From Tragulus kanchil (Eukaryota; Chordata; Mammalia; Artiodactyla; Tragulidae), in NCBI GenBank assembly GCA_022376925.1, contig JAIOJX010000004.1, positions 5,580,001 through 5,644,000 of the forward strand: 64,000 bases of DNA, written 5' to 3'. The notes beneath the pieces were generated by a model that was not told the origin of the DNA, did no database searches, and saw nothing but the letters and a program-made list of their open reading frames with translations. A program made the translations under genes and the position numbers. This document shows positions 24,957 through 35,800 of the stretch, piece after piece; the first letter of the stretch is position 1, and each line of letters starts with the position of its first letter.

Positions 24957-26042
24957 GGGAGCGCTTCTCTTCTCCACCAGAGGGCCCCCTGGCTCTCCTC
25001 AGCGGTCTCCCTGACTATGGCTCAGGAAGGCAACTGCTGGGTCCGTCTGGCTCTGGGGGGCCATCTGGAAACCAGGTTGTGAGGCCTCAATAGCCCCAGG
25101 TCCTTAATCACCCCTAGGACCGCTGTTTCAGAATGAAAGAGGGGGAGATCTCATAGAGTCTCTGAAGATGGGACCATCTCATCTGGTTCCCACTCCACCA
25201 TTATTCAGAAAGGGTGGCTGGACCCCTGAGGGTCCAGGCCAACACCACTGTTCTGGAAACTAGACTTTGGCTCCCTGTCCAGGGTCCCTTTGCCTCACAA
25301 GGTGTCCTTGTTTCTGTTTCCTGCTGGACATATTTTAACCCTTGCAGTTCTAAGTCCAAAACCAATGCAGACGTCAGGCAGCCCAGCCCAGCCTAACTGT
25401 GACACACCTGAGCACCTTCACAAAGACAGTGTGGCTTGAAACGTTACAAATGAGAGAGGACTAGGGATAAAGGAGCAACCTAGGCAGTGGGGAAAGTGTA
25501 CGGCCCTTTTGTTTGAGTTGGGAAGAGCATCTTCGTCATCCTCTTCCTCTCTGCCACATACAGTGACCTAGGAGGCAAGGACCATTACCATCAGGATTTT
25601 ACAGATGAGGAAACAAGCACAGCATTTGGCCGGTGGACTCAAGGGGGCTCACTCCAGTTCTGCAGCCAGTGATGGGCGGGACCACCGAGCTGATCTCCCA
25701 AGGACCCCCAGCCCCTTTAAGGAAAAGAGGAATTGCTCAAAGGGAGACATACCCAAGATGTTTTGAGGAGATTTAGCAATTTGGCATGAATTAACATTGA
25801 ATTAGGTGTAATTCAATTCTCTTCTGGGCCATCTGAATATCAAAGAGAAACTCATTTCTTCTTTTGACAAGAAACAGAGCAACCCTTCAGGCACAGGGAA
25901 CATTTTTAATTGCATGATATTTTTTTCCACTGCATTTTACAAAATCTCTATTTATATTAATAGTAAATGAAACTGGTTTTCCCACCAGGGTAATGGGATA
26001 ATTTTCTTTAAATATTAAAAAACAACAGCAACAACTTTTTTC
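24957..26042. other. Intergenic sequence, no gene recognised
   Basis: Unique DNA. A MIR-like segment (ggattttacagatgaggaaac) lies near 25592. Nothing else can be assigned. Confidence 0.45.
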
Positions 26043-26306
26043 GACCTCTTTTATTGATTTTTTATTTATTGATTTTCATCCATCTTTATTCTTCCGCCTG
26101 TGTGCGCCTCCTATTTGCAGTGGCCACTCTCATTGCAGAGCACCAGCTCTGGGCGCATGTGCTCCAGAGCGCTGGCTCATTATTGGACACACTGGTCCAG
26201 CCGCTCAGCGGTACATGGGATCTTCCCAGGCCCGGGATTGAACTGGTCAGTGCCCCCTGCACTGCAAGGCGGACTCTTTACCCAATGGACCACCAGGGAG
26301 GCCCTA
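26043..26306 (-). mobile_element. SINE of the distinctive subfamily
   Basis: It has an AT-rich tail, cattgcagagcaccagctctg, ctggtccagccgctc and the tRNA head complement ending in ggaccaccagggaggccc. No clear target-site duplication. Confidence 0.85.
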
Positions 26307-26521
26307 AAAAAAATCCATTTCATTTTTAAAGAGATTTGACTTGAAGGGAGGGAAGCACAGACAGAGAATATGAAAACACCACCTTTATGGATTCCAAGGG
26401 ACCCTCTCAGCTCAGCTGGTCCATGTAGCCGCAGCCAGTCAGCCAGCCATGCAGCCCCACCCTGCCCTCGGGCTGACTCAAGCTCCTAGCTTCTGTCTGC
26501 TGCATCTTACCCTTGAAAACT
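26307..26521. other. Intergenic sequence, nothing recognised
   Basis: Short unique stretch ahead of duplication 8; 26522-28714 itself is also unassigned apart from MIR-like phrases. Confidence 0.4.
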
Positions 26522-28714
26522 GCAAAACTCCCTAGAGGGAGAATTCCAGATACAAAAGAGAAAGTTCTGAGTTTCAGTTCTCCCCATTTTTCATTGCCTC
26601 GTCCCAGGATTAGGTCACTCAGCGTCCCTGAGCCTCATCTGTGAATATGGGGCGCAGAGCTTCTTTGATGGTGAACGCTGGGTAATTTTTGGATGATCTT
26701 CTCCAGGTTGACCAAGGCCAAGGACTGCATCCTCCAGCCTCAAAGCCGTGTTCCGTCAGAGCTCTCTGCTTTATGCCCTTGGCAGCACGTGTTTCTGCCT
26801 CAGATGGTCTGATCTGTGCACGGCCTGCCTAGCCAGAAGGTAAGCTCCAGGGCAGTAGCAGCTATGCCAGTGCCTACTCAGGAGGACTTGCAACATCCTG
26901 CAGGCATCTAGTAAATGTCTAGAATGAATGAATGAGCCAGTACTGAATTTACCCTATCAGTCACTGCCTGGATTCCTAGAGATGATGACCCTGGTGGTGG
27001 ACTTGCCTTTCTGAAATGGCCAGCATCAAACTGGCCAGTCCCTCCCTCCTGTTGTGTAAACACAGAATACCAGAATACACATGTATGAGTTTTATAATTG
27101 TTTAAGTGAGTTTATATTATGTTCGTAGTTTGAAAATAATTTGAAATAAGAGGAAATACACGAACTTTAAGTTTGGCACCTGAAGACCCAGCTTTGTAGT
27201 CCATTGCAACGGAGCCCACTTCCTGGAACTGCTTCTCTGTCTTGAAGGGGAACCTCAGAAGCGCCCTGCCACCGAAATATCACACCAGTGTGATTGGCAG
27301 GCACGAGCCTTGAATAAGGCTCTACGGACCTATGATAGATCTTTCCAGAACTAGGGGGTTCTTTTTAAAGTCAATCTAACCTAGTCTCTCTTTCTCTGGT
27401 TTAAAATCCTCCAACAATTTCCATTGCAAACAAAAGAATTAAATCCAAACTCTGTCTCAAAGCCCACCAAACTGCAGGGGCCGGCCTCTGCCTACCTGTT
27501 CAGGTTCATCTGGTACGAGTCTGCCCTCATCCTGGACATCAGCCACGCTGGGAGACTCATCATGCTCCCTGGACCTTAGACCTTGGCCTGTGCTGTTCCT
27601 CCGGCCTGGAGTGCTCATTTAAAAGCAAAACTCCCTAGAGGAGAATTCCAGATACAAAGAGAAAGTTCTGAGTTTCAGTTCTCCCCATTTTTCATTGCCT
27701 CGTCCCAGGATTAGGTCACTCAGCGTCCCTGAGCCTCATCTGTGAATATGGGGCGCAGAGCTTCTTTGATGGTGAACGCTGGGTAATTTTTGGATGATCT
27801 TCTCCAGGTTGACCAAGGCCAAGGACTGCATCCTCCAGCCTCAAAGCCGTGTTCCGTCAGAGCTCTCTGCTTTATGCCCTTGGCAGCACGTGTTTCTGCC
27901 TCAGATGGTCTGATCTGTGCACGGCCTGCCTAGCCAGAAGGTAAGCTCCAGGGCAGTAGCAGCTATGCCAGTGCCTACTCAGGAGGACTTGCAACATCCT
28001 GCAGGCATCTAGTAAATGTCTAGAATGAATGAATGAGCCAGTACTGAATTTACCCTATCAGTCACTGCCTGGATTCCTAGAGATGATGACCCTGGTGGTG
28101 GACTTGCCTTTCTGAAATGGCCAGCATCAAACTGGCCAGTCCCTCCCTCCTGTTGTGTAAACACAGAATACCAGAATACACATGTATGAGTTTTATAATT
28201 GTTTAAGTGAGTTTATATTATGTTCGTAGTTTGAAAATAATTTGAAATAAGAGGAAATACACGAACTTTAAGTTTGGCACCTGAAGACCCAGCTTTGTAG
28301 TCCATTGCAACGGAGCCCACTTCCTGGAACTGCTTCTCTGTCTTGAAGGGGAACCTCAGAAGCGCCCTGCCACCGAAATATCACACCAGTGTGATTGGCA
28401 GGCACGAGCCTTGAATAAGGCTCTACGGACCTATGATAGATCTTTCCAGAACTAGGGGGTTCTTTTTAAAGTCAATCTAACCTAGTCTCTCTTTCTCTGG
28501 TTTAAAATCCTCCAACAATTTCCATTGCAAACAAAAGAATTAAATCCAAACTCTGTCTCAAAGCCCACCAAACTGCAGGGGCCGGCCTCTGCCTACCTGT
28601 TCAGGTTCATCTGGTACGAGTCTGCCCTCATCCTGGACATCAGCCACGCTGGGAGACTCATCATGCTCCCTGGACCTTAGACCTTGGCCTGTGCTGTTCC
28701 TCTGGCCTGGAGTG
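26522..28714. repeat. Direct duplication 8 (26522-27613 and 27625-28714)
   Basis: The offset is about 1102 bp, with about 11 nt of filler and a 1-nt G-run difference near the start of the copies. Confidence 0.94.
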
Positions 28715-30616
28715 CCCTTTCCCTGACCCCTCTCCTCTCTCACCTCTGCCTCTCCAAACACTTCATTCCTTTTCCTTGGTGACTCAGCTCAAGTTTTCTC
28801 AAGGAAGTCCTAGAACAGCCCTGTGCAGTAGAACGCTGTGGTGATGACATGTTCTGAATCTGTTCCATAGGGTAGTCACGAGCCATGGATTGCTGCGAAG
28901 CACTTGAAAAGGTTCTAGAGTGACTGAGGGACAGAATTTAAATCTAAATACCCATGCCTGGAGAGTGGCTACTGTGAAACAGTGCCAGCCTAGAATAACC
29001 GTTTTCCTTCTGTGACAAACACTCCTGGTTTCTTTCTTTCTTTCTTTTTGATCAATCAAATTCTCAACTGATCAGTCTTTTTTTTTTTTTTAATTTTTAT
29101 TTATTTATTTATTTTTGGCTATTCTGGGTCTTCACTGCTGTCACAGGCCCTTCTCTAGTTGCAGGAAGTGGGGGCTACTCTCTAGTTGAGGTGAGCAGGC
29201 TTCTTGTTGCGGTGACTTCTCTTGTTGTGAAACTCGGGCTCTAGGGCACATGGGCTTCAGTAGTTGCAGCACATGGGCTCCATCGTTGTGGCTCCGAGGC
29301 TCTAGAGCCCAGGTTCCATAGTTGCAGCGCACGGGCATAGTTGCTCCGCAGCATGTGGAATCTTCCGAATCAGGGACTGAACTCGTGTCTCCAGGGATTG
29401 AACTTGTGTCTCCTGCATTGGCAGGCGAATCAGGGTACTGATACTCCCCGTGTCAGAAGTGAAGGGAACCTCAGAGCGCCCTGCCACCGAAATATCACAC
29501 CAGTGTGATTGGCAGGCACGAGCCTTGAATAAGGCTCTACGGACCTATGATAGATCTTTCCAGAACTAGGGGGTTCTTTTTAAAGTCAATCTAACCTAGT
29601 CTCTCTTTCTCTGGTTTAAAATCCTCCAACAATTTCCATTGCAAACAAAAGAATTAAATCCAAACTCTGTCTCAAAGCCCACCAAACTGCAGGGGCCGGC
29701 CTCTGCCTACCTGTTCAGGTTCATCTGGTACGAGTCTGCCCTCATCCTGGACATCAGCCACGCTGGGAGACTCATCATGCTCCCTGGACCTTAGACCTTG
29801 GCCTGTGCTGTTCCTCTGGCCTGGAGTGCCCTTTCCCTGACCCCTCTCCTCTCTCACCTCTGCCTCTCCAAACACTTCATTCCTTTTCCTTGGTGACTCA
29901 GCTCAAGTTTTCTCAAGGAAGTCCTAGAACAGCCCTGTGCAGTAGAACGCTGTGGTGATGACATGTTCTGAATCTGTTCCATAGGGTAGTCACGAGCCAT
30001 GGATTGCTGCGAAGCACTTGAAAAGGTTCTAGAGTGACTGAGGGACAGAATTTAAATCTAAATACCCATGCCTGGAGAGTGGCTACTGTGAAACAGTGCC
30101 AGCCTAGAATAACCGTTTTCCTTCTGTGACAAACACTCCTGGTTTCTTTCTTTCTTTCTTTTTGATCAATCAAATTCTCAACTGATCAGTCTTTTTTTTT
30201 TTTTTAATTTTTATTTATTTATTTATTTTTGGCTATTCTGGGTCTTCACTGCTGTCACAGGCCCTTCTCTAGTTGCAGGAAGTGGGGGCTACTCTCTAGT
30301 TGAGGTGAGCAGGCTTCTTGTTGCGGTGACTTCTCTTGTTGTGAAACTCGGGCTCTAGGGCACATGGGCTTCAGTAGTTGCAGCACATGGGCTCCATCGT
30401 TGCGGCTCTGAGGCTCTAGAGTGCAGGGTTCATAGTTGTGGCTCACGGGCTTAGTGCTCCGCAGCATGTGGGATCTTCCCGAATCAGGGACTGAACTCGT
30501 GTCTCCAGGGATTGAACTTGTGTCTCCTGCATTGGCAGGCGAACTCTTTACCACTGAGCTACCAGGGAAGCCCCTACTCCTGGCTTCTTATACGCTCCCG
30601 CCAGTGTCAGAAGTGA
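28345..30616. repeat. Direct duplication 9 (28345-about 29458 and 29459-30616)
   Basis: The offset is 1114 bp. The first copy starts inside the second copy of duplication 8, so 27243-27613 occurs three times. The terminal 170 bp of the first copy differ from the second by many substitutions and a 40-nt loss, more divergent than any other pair. Confidence 0.93.
30188..30574 (-). mobile_element. tRNA-derived SINE, antisense; diverged truncated duplicate at 29072-29446
   Basis: A poly(T)/ttattta tail, ttttggctattctgggtc body and a tRNA head ending in actgagctaccagggaagcc. The first copy lacks this head. Confidence 0.82.
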
Positions 30617-30818
30617 ATGTCACTCAGTCATGTTCGACTCTTATGACCCCATGGACTGTAGCCCGCCAGGATCCTCAGTCCATAGAATTCTCCAGGCAAG
30701 AAGACTGGAGTGGGAAGCCATTCCCTTCTCTAGGGGGTCTTCCTGACCCGGGGATGGGACCTGGGTCTCTCGCATTGCAGTTGGATTCTTCACCATGTGA
30801 ACCACCAGGGAAGCCCTT
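30616..30818 (-). mobile_element. Bov-A2 SINE
   Basis: It is the complement of Bov-A2: ccccatggactgtagcccgcc, ctccaggcaagaagactgg and ending accaccagggaagccc. Confidence 0.85.
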
Positions 30819-30865
30819 CAGTGCACCTATCACATATTGTCTTGTATATTTAGGTGTACATTTTT

Positions 30866-31191
30866 TTAAAAAGATTTATTTATTTATGTATTTTGGGCAG
30901 GGGTCGGGTTGGGGAGGGAGGGGAGCGGGCGTGCCACTTCTATTGGTCTTTCATTTCTCTGTTTTCATCCGTCTTTGTTCTTTGGCTCCTGCGGGCCCTT
31001 CCATCACGGTGGTGTCTGTCATTGCAGAGCACTGGCTCTGGGCGCATGCGCTCCAGAGCTCCGGCTCGGTGATTGGACACATCAGTCCAGCCGCTCCGCG
31101 GCACGTGGGATCTTCCCAGGCCAGGGATCGAACCAGCGCCCCTTGCACTGCAAGGCGGTGTCCTTATCCACTGGACCACCAGGGGAAGCCC
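30866..31191 (-). mobile_element. SINE of the distinctive subfamily with 15-bp target-site duplication
   Basis: It is flanked by taggtgtacattttt at 30851-30865 and 31192-31206. Body motifs ctctgggcgcatgcgctcc and gattggacacatcagtcc. The long, nearly perfect TSD indicates a recent LINE-mediated insertion. Confidence 0.93.
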
Positions 31192-31206
31192 TAGGTGTAC
31201 ATTTTT

Positions 31207-31662
31207 AAAATCCATTTCCATGTTAGATTGTAAGCTCCAAAAGAACAAATGATTTGTCTGCTTGGCCACAGCTGGGTCTGTAGTACCTGGAATGGGAATC
31301 CGTCCACAAAAGTACGTCACAAACATCCGTGGAGTGGACAGATGGATGAGTGAGTGAGTGCTTAGTGAAAGCCTCGCTTCATTAGTGCTTTCACTATTTG
31401 CTTAGCCTGGTGCTCTGATAATGAAGTGTCTCATGAAAAAGGTCAGCCCCCAGGTCATAAAATTAAAAGCTAAGTCCATGCTTGTAGGCACCCTACCTTC
31501 CCTGTGTGTCAGTTAGCCTGTGTGTCTGCATGTGTACGTAGGAAAGCGTAGTAATGTGTTTGCAAAGCTTTGCATTTATGCCGTGTGTGGACAGGTGTGC
31601 CCACATGTCTGCATGTGAGGGGAATGAGGTCACTAAGACATATGCAAAATCACGCAGGGAGG
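31207..31662. other. Sequence just beyond the SPARC poly(A) site
   Basis: Unique DNA with a TG-rich stretch near 31500-31620. No gene seen. Confidence 0.45.
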
Positions 31663-32834
31663 AGTTTCTAAGTCAGTCTTTTTTATTTTGAAAGATTTGT
31701 CAAACTCTTCCCATCGAGGCGAGAGTCTGTAGGATTAATAAGAAGCAGCTTTTTCATGAAATGCTTGGAGGTGAACGAGTTCTCAGCCTGTGAGATCCGA
31801 CCATCCCTTTGATTTTGAAATTGCTTTTGATTCATAGAAAAAAAGAAGGGAGGAGAAGCAGAGGAACATCCTAGCGACTGAAGGAAAGATCCCTCATGAC
31901 AGCCTTGTGAGAAAAGAAAACAAAAAAGAAAACCCAAAACAAAACCAATTCACCAACTGCCCTTTTTCTATTTTACAACATTCTGCGCCTTGCTCTTGCT
32001 TTCGGCCTTTCTAACTGAAACAGCCTCCCAGCCCTGCATCTCCCAAAGGTCGTTTGGAGCGGAGCAGCGCCAGAGGATGTGGTGATCCACCACCCAGAGG
32101 TGTGGGGAATTCCAGAGAGCTGAGGTCCATGGCTCTGGAAAGTCTGAACACACTGCCTAATGCAAAAAGAAATGGCACTGAAAGTAGGGGGTGGGAAATG
32201 GAGAGGAACCGGGTGGCCGTGACGTATGGAGTGCCAGAACACAGCCTCGGTTCCTCCTCTCAGTCACAGCCCCGGGCAGCAGGATGTGCTATCTGCTGTG
32301 CTGGCCAGCGGGTTCTGCGGGTCTCTCCCACCACTGAGCTTCTAAGCCCCAGAAGCATCCTTGCCAACATCACATCTGTTACTTCCCTTTGCCCACCTTC
32401 CGGCCATGTATAGGCATGACCCCCTGGCAGACAATACCCTGAAATAAAATGCACACAAAATCTAACTCGGAGAATGTTAGTTTCAAACAGAAAAGTAGAA
32501 AATCTGAAGATGCAACGTGTGTTGAAGGCAGACTCGAGCAGATCAAATGTTCCACCCATGTGCCACCAAGACCATGGGCGGAGGTGCACATGGCAAGAGG
32601 AAAATGGGACCGTTAGTGGGTTAGCGAGAGGTCATGAGAGCGAAGTTACTGCTAAGAATGTCGTGACTCGGGTTAAAATGTCTGTGTTTAGCACCGTTAA
32701 TGTATTCGTTGAAGTCTATATTAGCACCTTGACCCCAGGCAGAACAACAAACCATCCAAACATCTTAAACATTGGGGAGAACAGGAGGGGAGGTCAAAGA
32801 GAGAGAATCCGGTTCTGCAGGAGGAGACGTGGCT
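31663..32834 (-). other. SPARC: SPARC 3' untranslated region (exon 10)
   Basis: This follows the TAA stop (32835-32837) and ends shortly after a minus-strand AATAAA at 31682-31687, giving a 3' UTR of about 1.15 kb, as expected for SPARC. It is not duplicated. It carries two miR-29 seed matches at 32689-32695 and 32722-32728. The exact cleavage site is inferred. Long open frames on the plus strand here (for example 32474-33100) are antisense shadows. Confidence 0.85.
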
Positions 32835-35800
32835 TTAGATCACGAGATCCTTGTCGATGTCCTCTGCAAAGCAAGAAGGAGCAGAATGAGACTTGGAGGC
32901 CGGTATTGAGGAGGGAGTGCTTCCCAAGGAGTGGACGGATCGCCCCCATCCAGGAGGCCGGGGGCCAGGTGACCAGGCCAAGGGCACCCCGGGAGAACTT
33001 CAGTCTCCCTGTGCCCAACTGGTTCTTGTCACTTACACACACTGCCAAGTTACACATTCTGTTTCCCCTAGGTGCCTGCCACCTCCCCAAGCAGTGCTAG
33101 ACACGGAGTAAGAGCTGAAGCTTGAGCAAGGGAGAGACAGGCAGCCCGATGGATATCTAGAGAAGGATCAGGAAGTCGCCTGAGAGCACAGGCCCACCCA
33201 GGCAGGGAGAACAGACGGGAGTTCCCCTGGCACAGAGCAGAGAAGACAGACACAGAGAGCAGCGAGGAGGGAAGGAGAGGAGCGTGGACCCCTGGCTCAA
33301 ACACTCACTCTCCTTGATGCCGAAGCAGCCGGCCCACTCGTCCAGGGCAATGTACTTGTCGTTGTCCAGGTCACAGGTCTCGAAAAAGCGGGTGGTGCAG
33401 TGCTCCATGGGGATGAGGGGTGCACGCAGTGGGGCAAGCTCGGTGTGAGACAGGTACCTGCAGAGTGAGGTGGGAGAGGTCTGAGACAGGTGCTGCAGGG
33501 TGAGGTGGACAGGTGGGAGACAGGTGCTGCAGGGTGAGGTGGAGAGGTGGGAGACAGTTGCTGCACGGTGAGGTGGGGAGGGGATGAGCCTGAGAGAGTC
33601 CCACAGCCCTGCATGAGGAGACAGGGGCAATAAGCCTACCCCTTGGGGCTGAAGGAATGGATGTTCAGTGCGGGATGGGAAGCCAGCCTCCTGGGTCTTC
33701 CCGGGCTCTGCCGCTGGCCTGCTGTGGTGTTGAGTGCACAGCACTGACCTACTCTGAGCCTGCATGTCCCCTCCATCCAAGGAGGATGAGTTGATCATAA
33801 TGCCTAAGGACCCTTCCAGTTGTGAGCTCTGTGGGTTCATAACCCAGGTCTCTTGAGGCATCTCCTGGTTTCCTAATTGGCTAAGAGGTAAAGACACAGA
33901 AACAAACTATTCGGCATTTCTGCAAAATCGGGTATGAGAACAACAGTGTGTGTTTTCTGCAGACACACGTCTGTACATCGGCAAGTGCGCAGAGTAGAGG
34001 CAAGAAAGAGCTGCAGAAAGTGAGGAGAGAAGCTAAAAGCTGGGGAGGAGGGGTGGGATTTTCCTGGCATCCAGGGGCTAAGACTCTGCACTTTCACTGC
34101 CAAGGGTCCGGCTCAAACCCTGGTCAGGGAACTATGATCCCACAAGATGTGTGACCCCAAGAACAAGGAAGAGGGTGCTGACTTGGGAGGGGTGCAAGGA
34201 AGAGTGTGACCCTTGAGACACGGAGTAAGAGCTGAAGCTAGAGGAAGGATTCAGGAAGTCGGCCTGAGAGCACAGGCCCACCCAGGCAGGGAGAACAGAC
34301 GGAGTTCCCCTGGCACAGAGCAGAGAAGACAGACACAGAGAGCAGCGAGGAGGGAAGGAGAGAGCGTGGACCCCTGGCTCAAACACTCACTCTCCTTGAT
34401 GCCGAAGCAGCCGGCCCACTCGTCCAGGGCAATGTACTTGTCGTTGTCCAGGTCACAGGTCTCGAAAAAGCGGGTGGTGCAGTGCTCCATGGGGATGAGG
34501 GGTGCACGCAGTGGGGCAAGCTCGGTGTGAGACAGGTACCTGCAGAGTGAGGTGGGAGAGGTCTGAGACAGGTGCTGCAGGGTGAGGTGGACAGGTGGGA
34601 GACAGGTGCTGCAGGGTGAGGTGGAGAGGTGGGAGACAGTTGCTGCACGGTGAGGTGGGGAGGGGAGGAGCCTGAGAGAGTCCCACAGCCCTGCATGAGG
34701 AGACAGGGGCAATAAGCCTACCCCTTGGGGCTGAAGGAATGGATGTTCAGTGCGGGATGGGAAGCCAGCCTCCTGGGTCTTCCCGGGCTCTGCCGCTGGC
34801 CTGCTGTGGTGTTGAGTGCACAGCACTGACCTACTCTGAGCCTGCATGTCCCCTCCATCCAAGGAGGATGAGTTGATCATAATGCCTAAGGACCCTTCCA
34901 GTTGTGAGCTCTGTGGGTTCATAACCCAGGTCTCTTGAGGCATCTCCTGGTTTCCTAATTGGCTAAGAGGTAAAGACACAGAAACAAACTATTCGGCATT
35001 TCTGCAAAATCGGGTATGAGAACAACAGTGTGTGTTTTCTGCAGACACACGTCTGTACATCGGCAAGTGCGCAGAGTAGAGGCAAGAAAGAGCTGCAGAA
35101 AGTGAGGAGAGAAGCTAAAAGCTGGGGAGGAGGGGTGGGATTTTCCTGGCATCCAGGGGCTAAGACTCTGCACTTTCACTGCCAAGGGTCCGGCTCAAAC
35201 CCTGGTCAGGGAACTATGATCCCACAAGATGTGTGACCCCAAAAGAACAAGGAAGAGGGTGCTGACTTGGGAGGGGTGCGGGGAGGGAGTGGACTTGGCA
35301 GGGGAGATGTGTAAAACTTTATCTTTGTGCATGGGGTCCCTGTGGGAGGGAGGCCTTCTGGGTTCTTTCCCACTCTCCTGTTCCTGTCCTCCCAGCTAGC
35401 CTGGGCCCCAGAGCACACAGAGGACTTTTCCTTTGTTCCCCAGAGCCCAGCATTGAACTTTGTCCTCAAAACACTCTTCGCCAAGGGGCTGCAACATGAC
35501 TCAGATTTTCTCTCTGACCCCAGGCCCTCCTGTCCAACCCAGCTCAGGGAAGGAATCGCACTCCCCCTTCATTGAGTACCAGTGAGGAAACTGAGCCCCA
35601 GAGAGGGCCAGGGACTCAGGCAAGGTCACCGGGCAGCTCTGGGACAACGAAGGGGGAAGACGGCCCCTGAGCCGGGTCAGAGAGCTTTCCCAGACTCAAG
35701 GTCCTCGCAGTTCCTCCTGAAACCTCCCTCCCTGTCCCTCAGCCTGAGCTCCAGATGGTCCCCTGACTTCTCCCCGCCCCTCCACAGTGTGACTCAGATG

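Larger units (their letters stand above)
33100..35279. repeat. Direct duplication 10 (33100-34195 and 34217-35279), contains SPARC exon 9
   Basis: The offset is 1117 bp at the start and 1082 bp after a 35-nt loss near the start of the second copy. About 21 nt of filler separates the copies. It doubles exon 9 and its minisatellite. Confidence 0.95.

Noticed and set aside
30436..31194. Open frame of 252 codons in intergenic DNA
   Set aside because: It is composed of three adjacent SINEs; no protein similarity is expected.
1..31660. Additional protein-coding genes (for example a FAT2 exon, expected neighbour downstream of SPARC)
   Set aside because: I found no exon with recognisable cadherin or other protein sequence; open frames there lie in SINEs, L1, BovB or unique non-coding DNA.
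32474..33100. Plus-strand open frame of 208 codons
   Set aside because: It runs antisense through the SPARC 3' UTR and exon 10, with no independent coding evidence.
33157..33897. Minus-strand open frame of 246 codons
   Set aside because: It is exon 9 read through both flanking introns and the minisatellite; splice sites delimit the real 149-nt exon.
33309..34539. Genuine evolutionary exon duplication in SPARC
   Set aside because: The copies are identical including introns, the unit length matches 17 other duplications of unrelated DNA, and including both would shift the frame.
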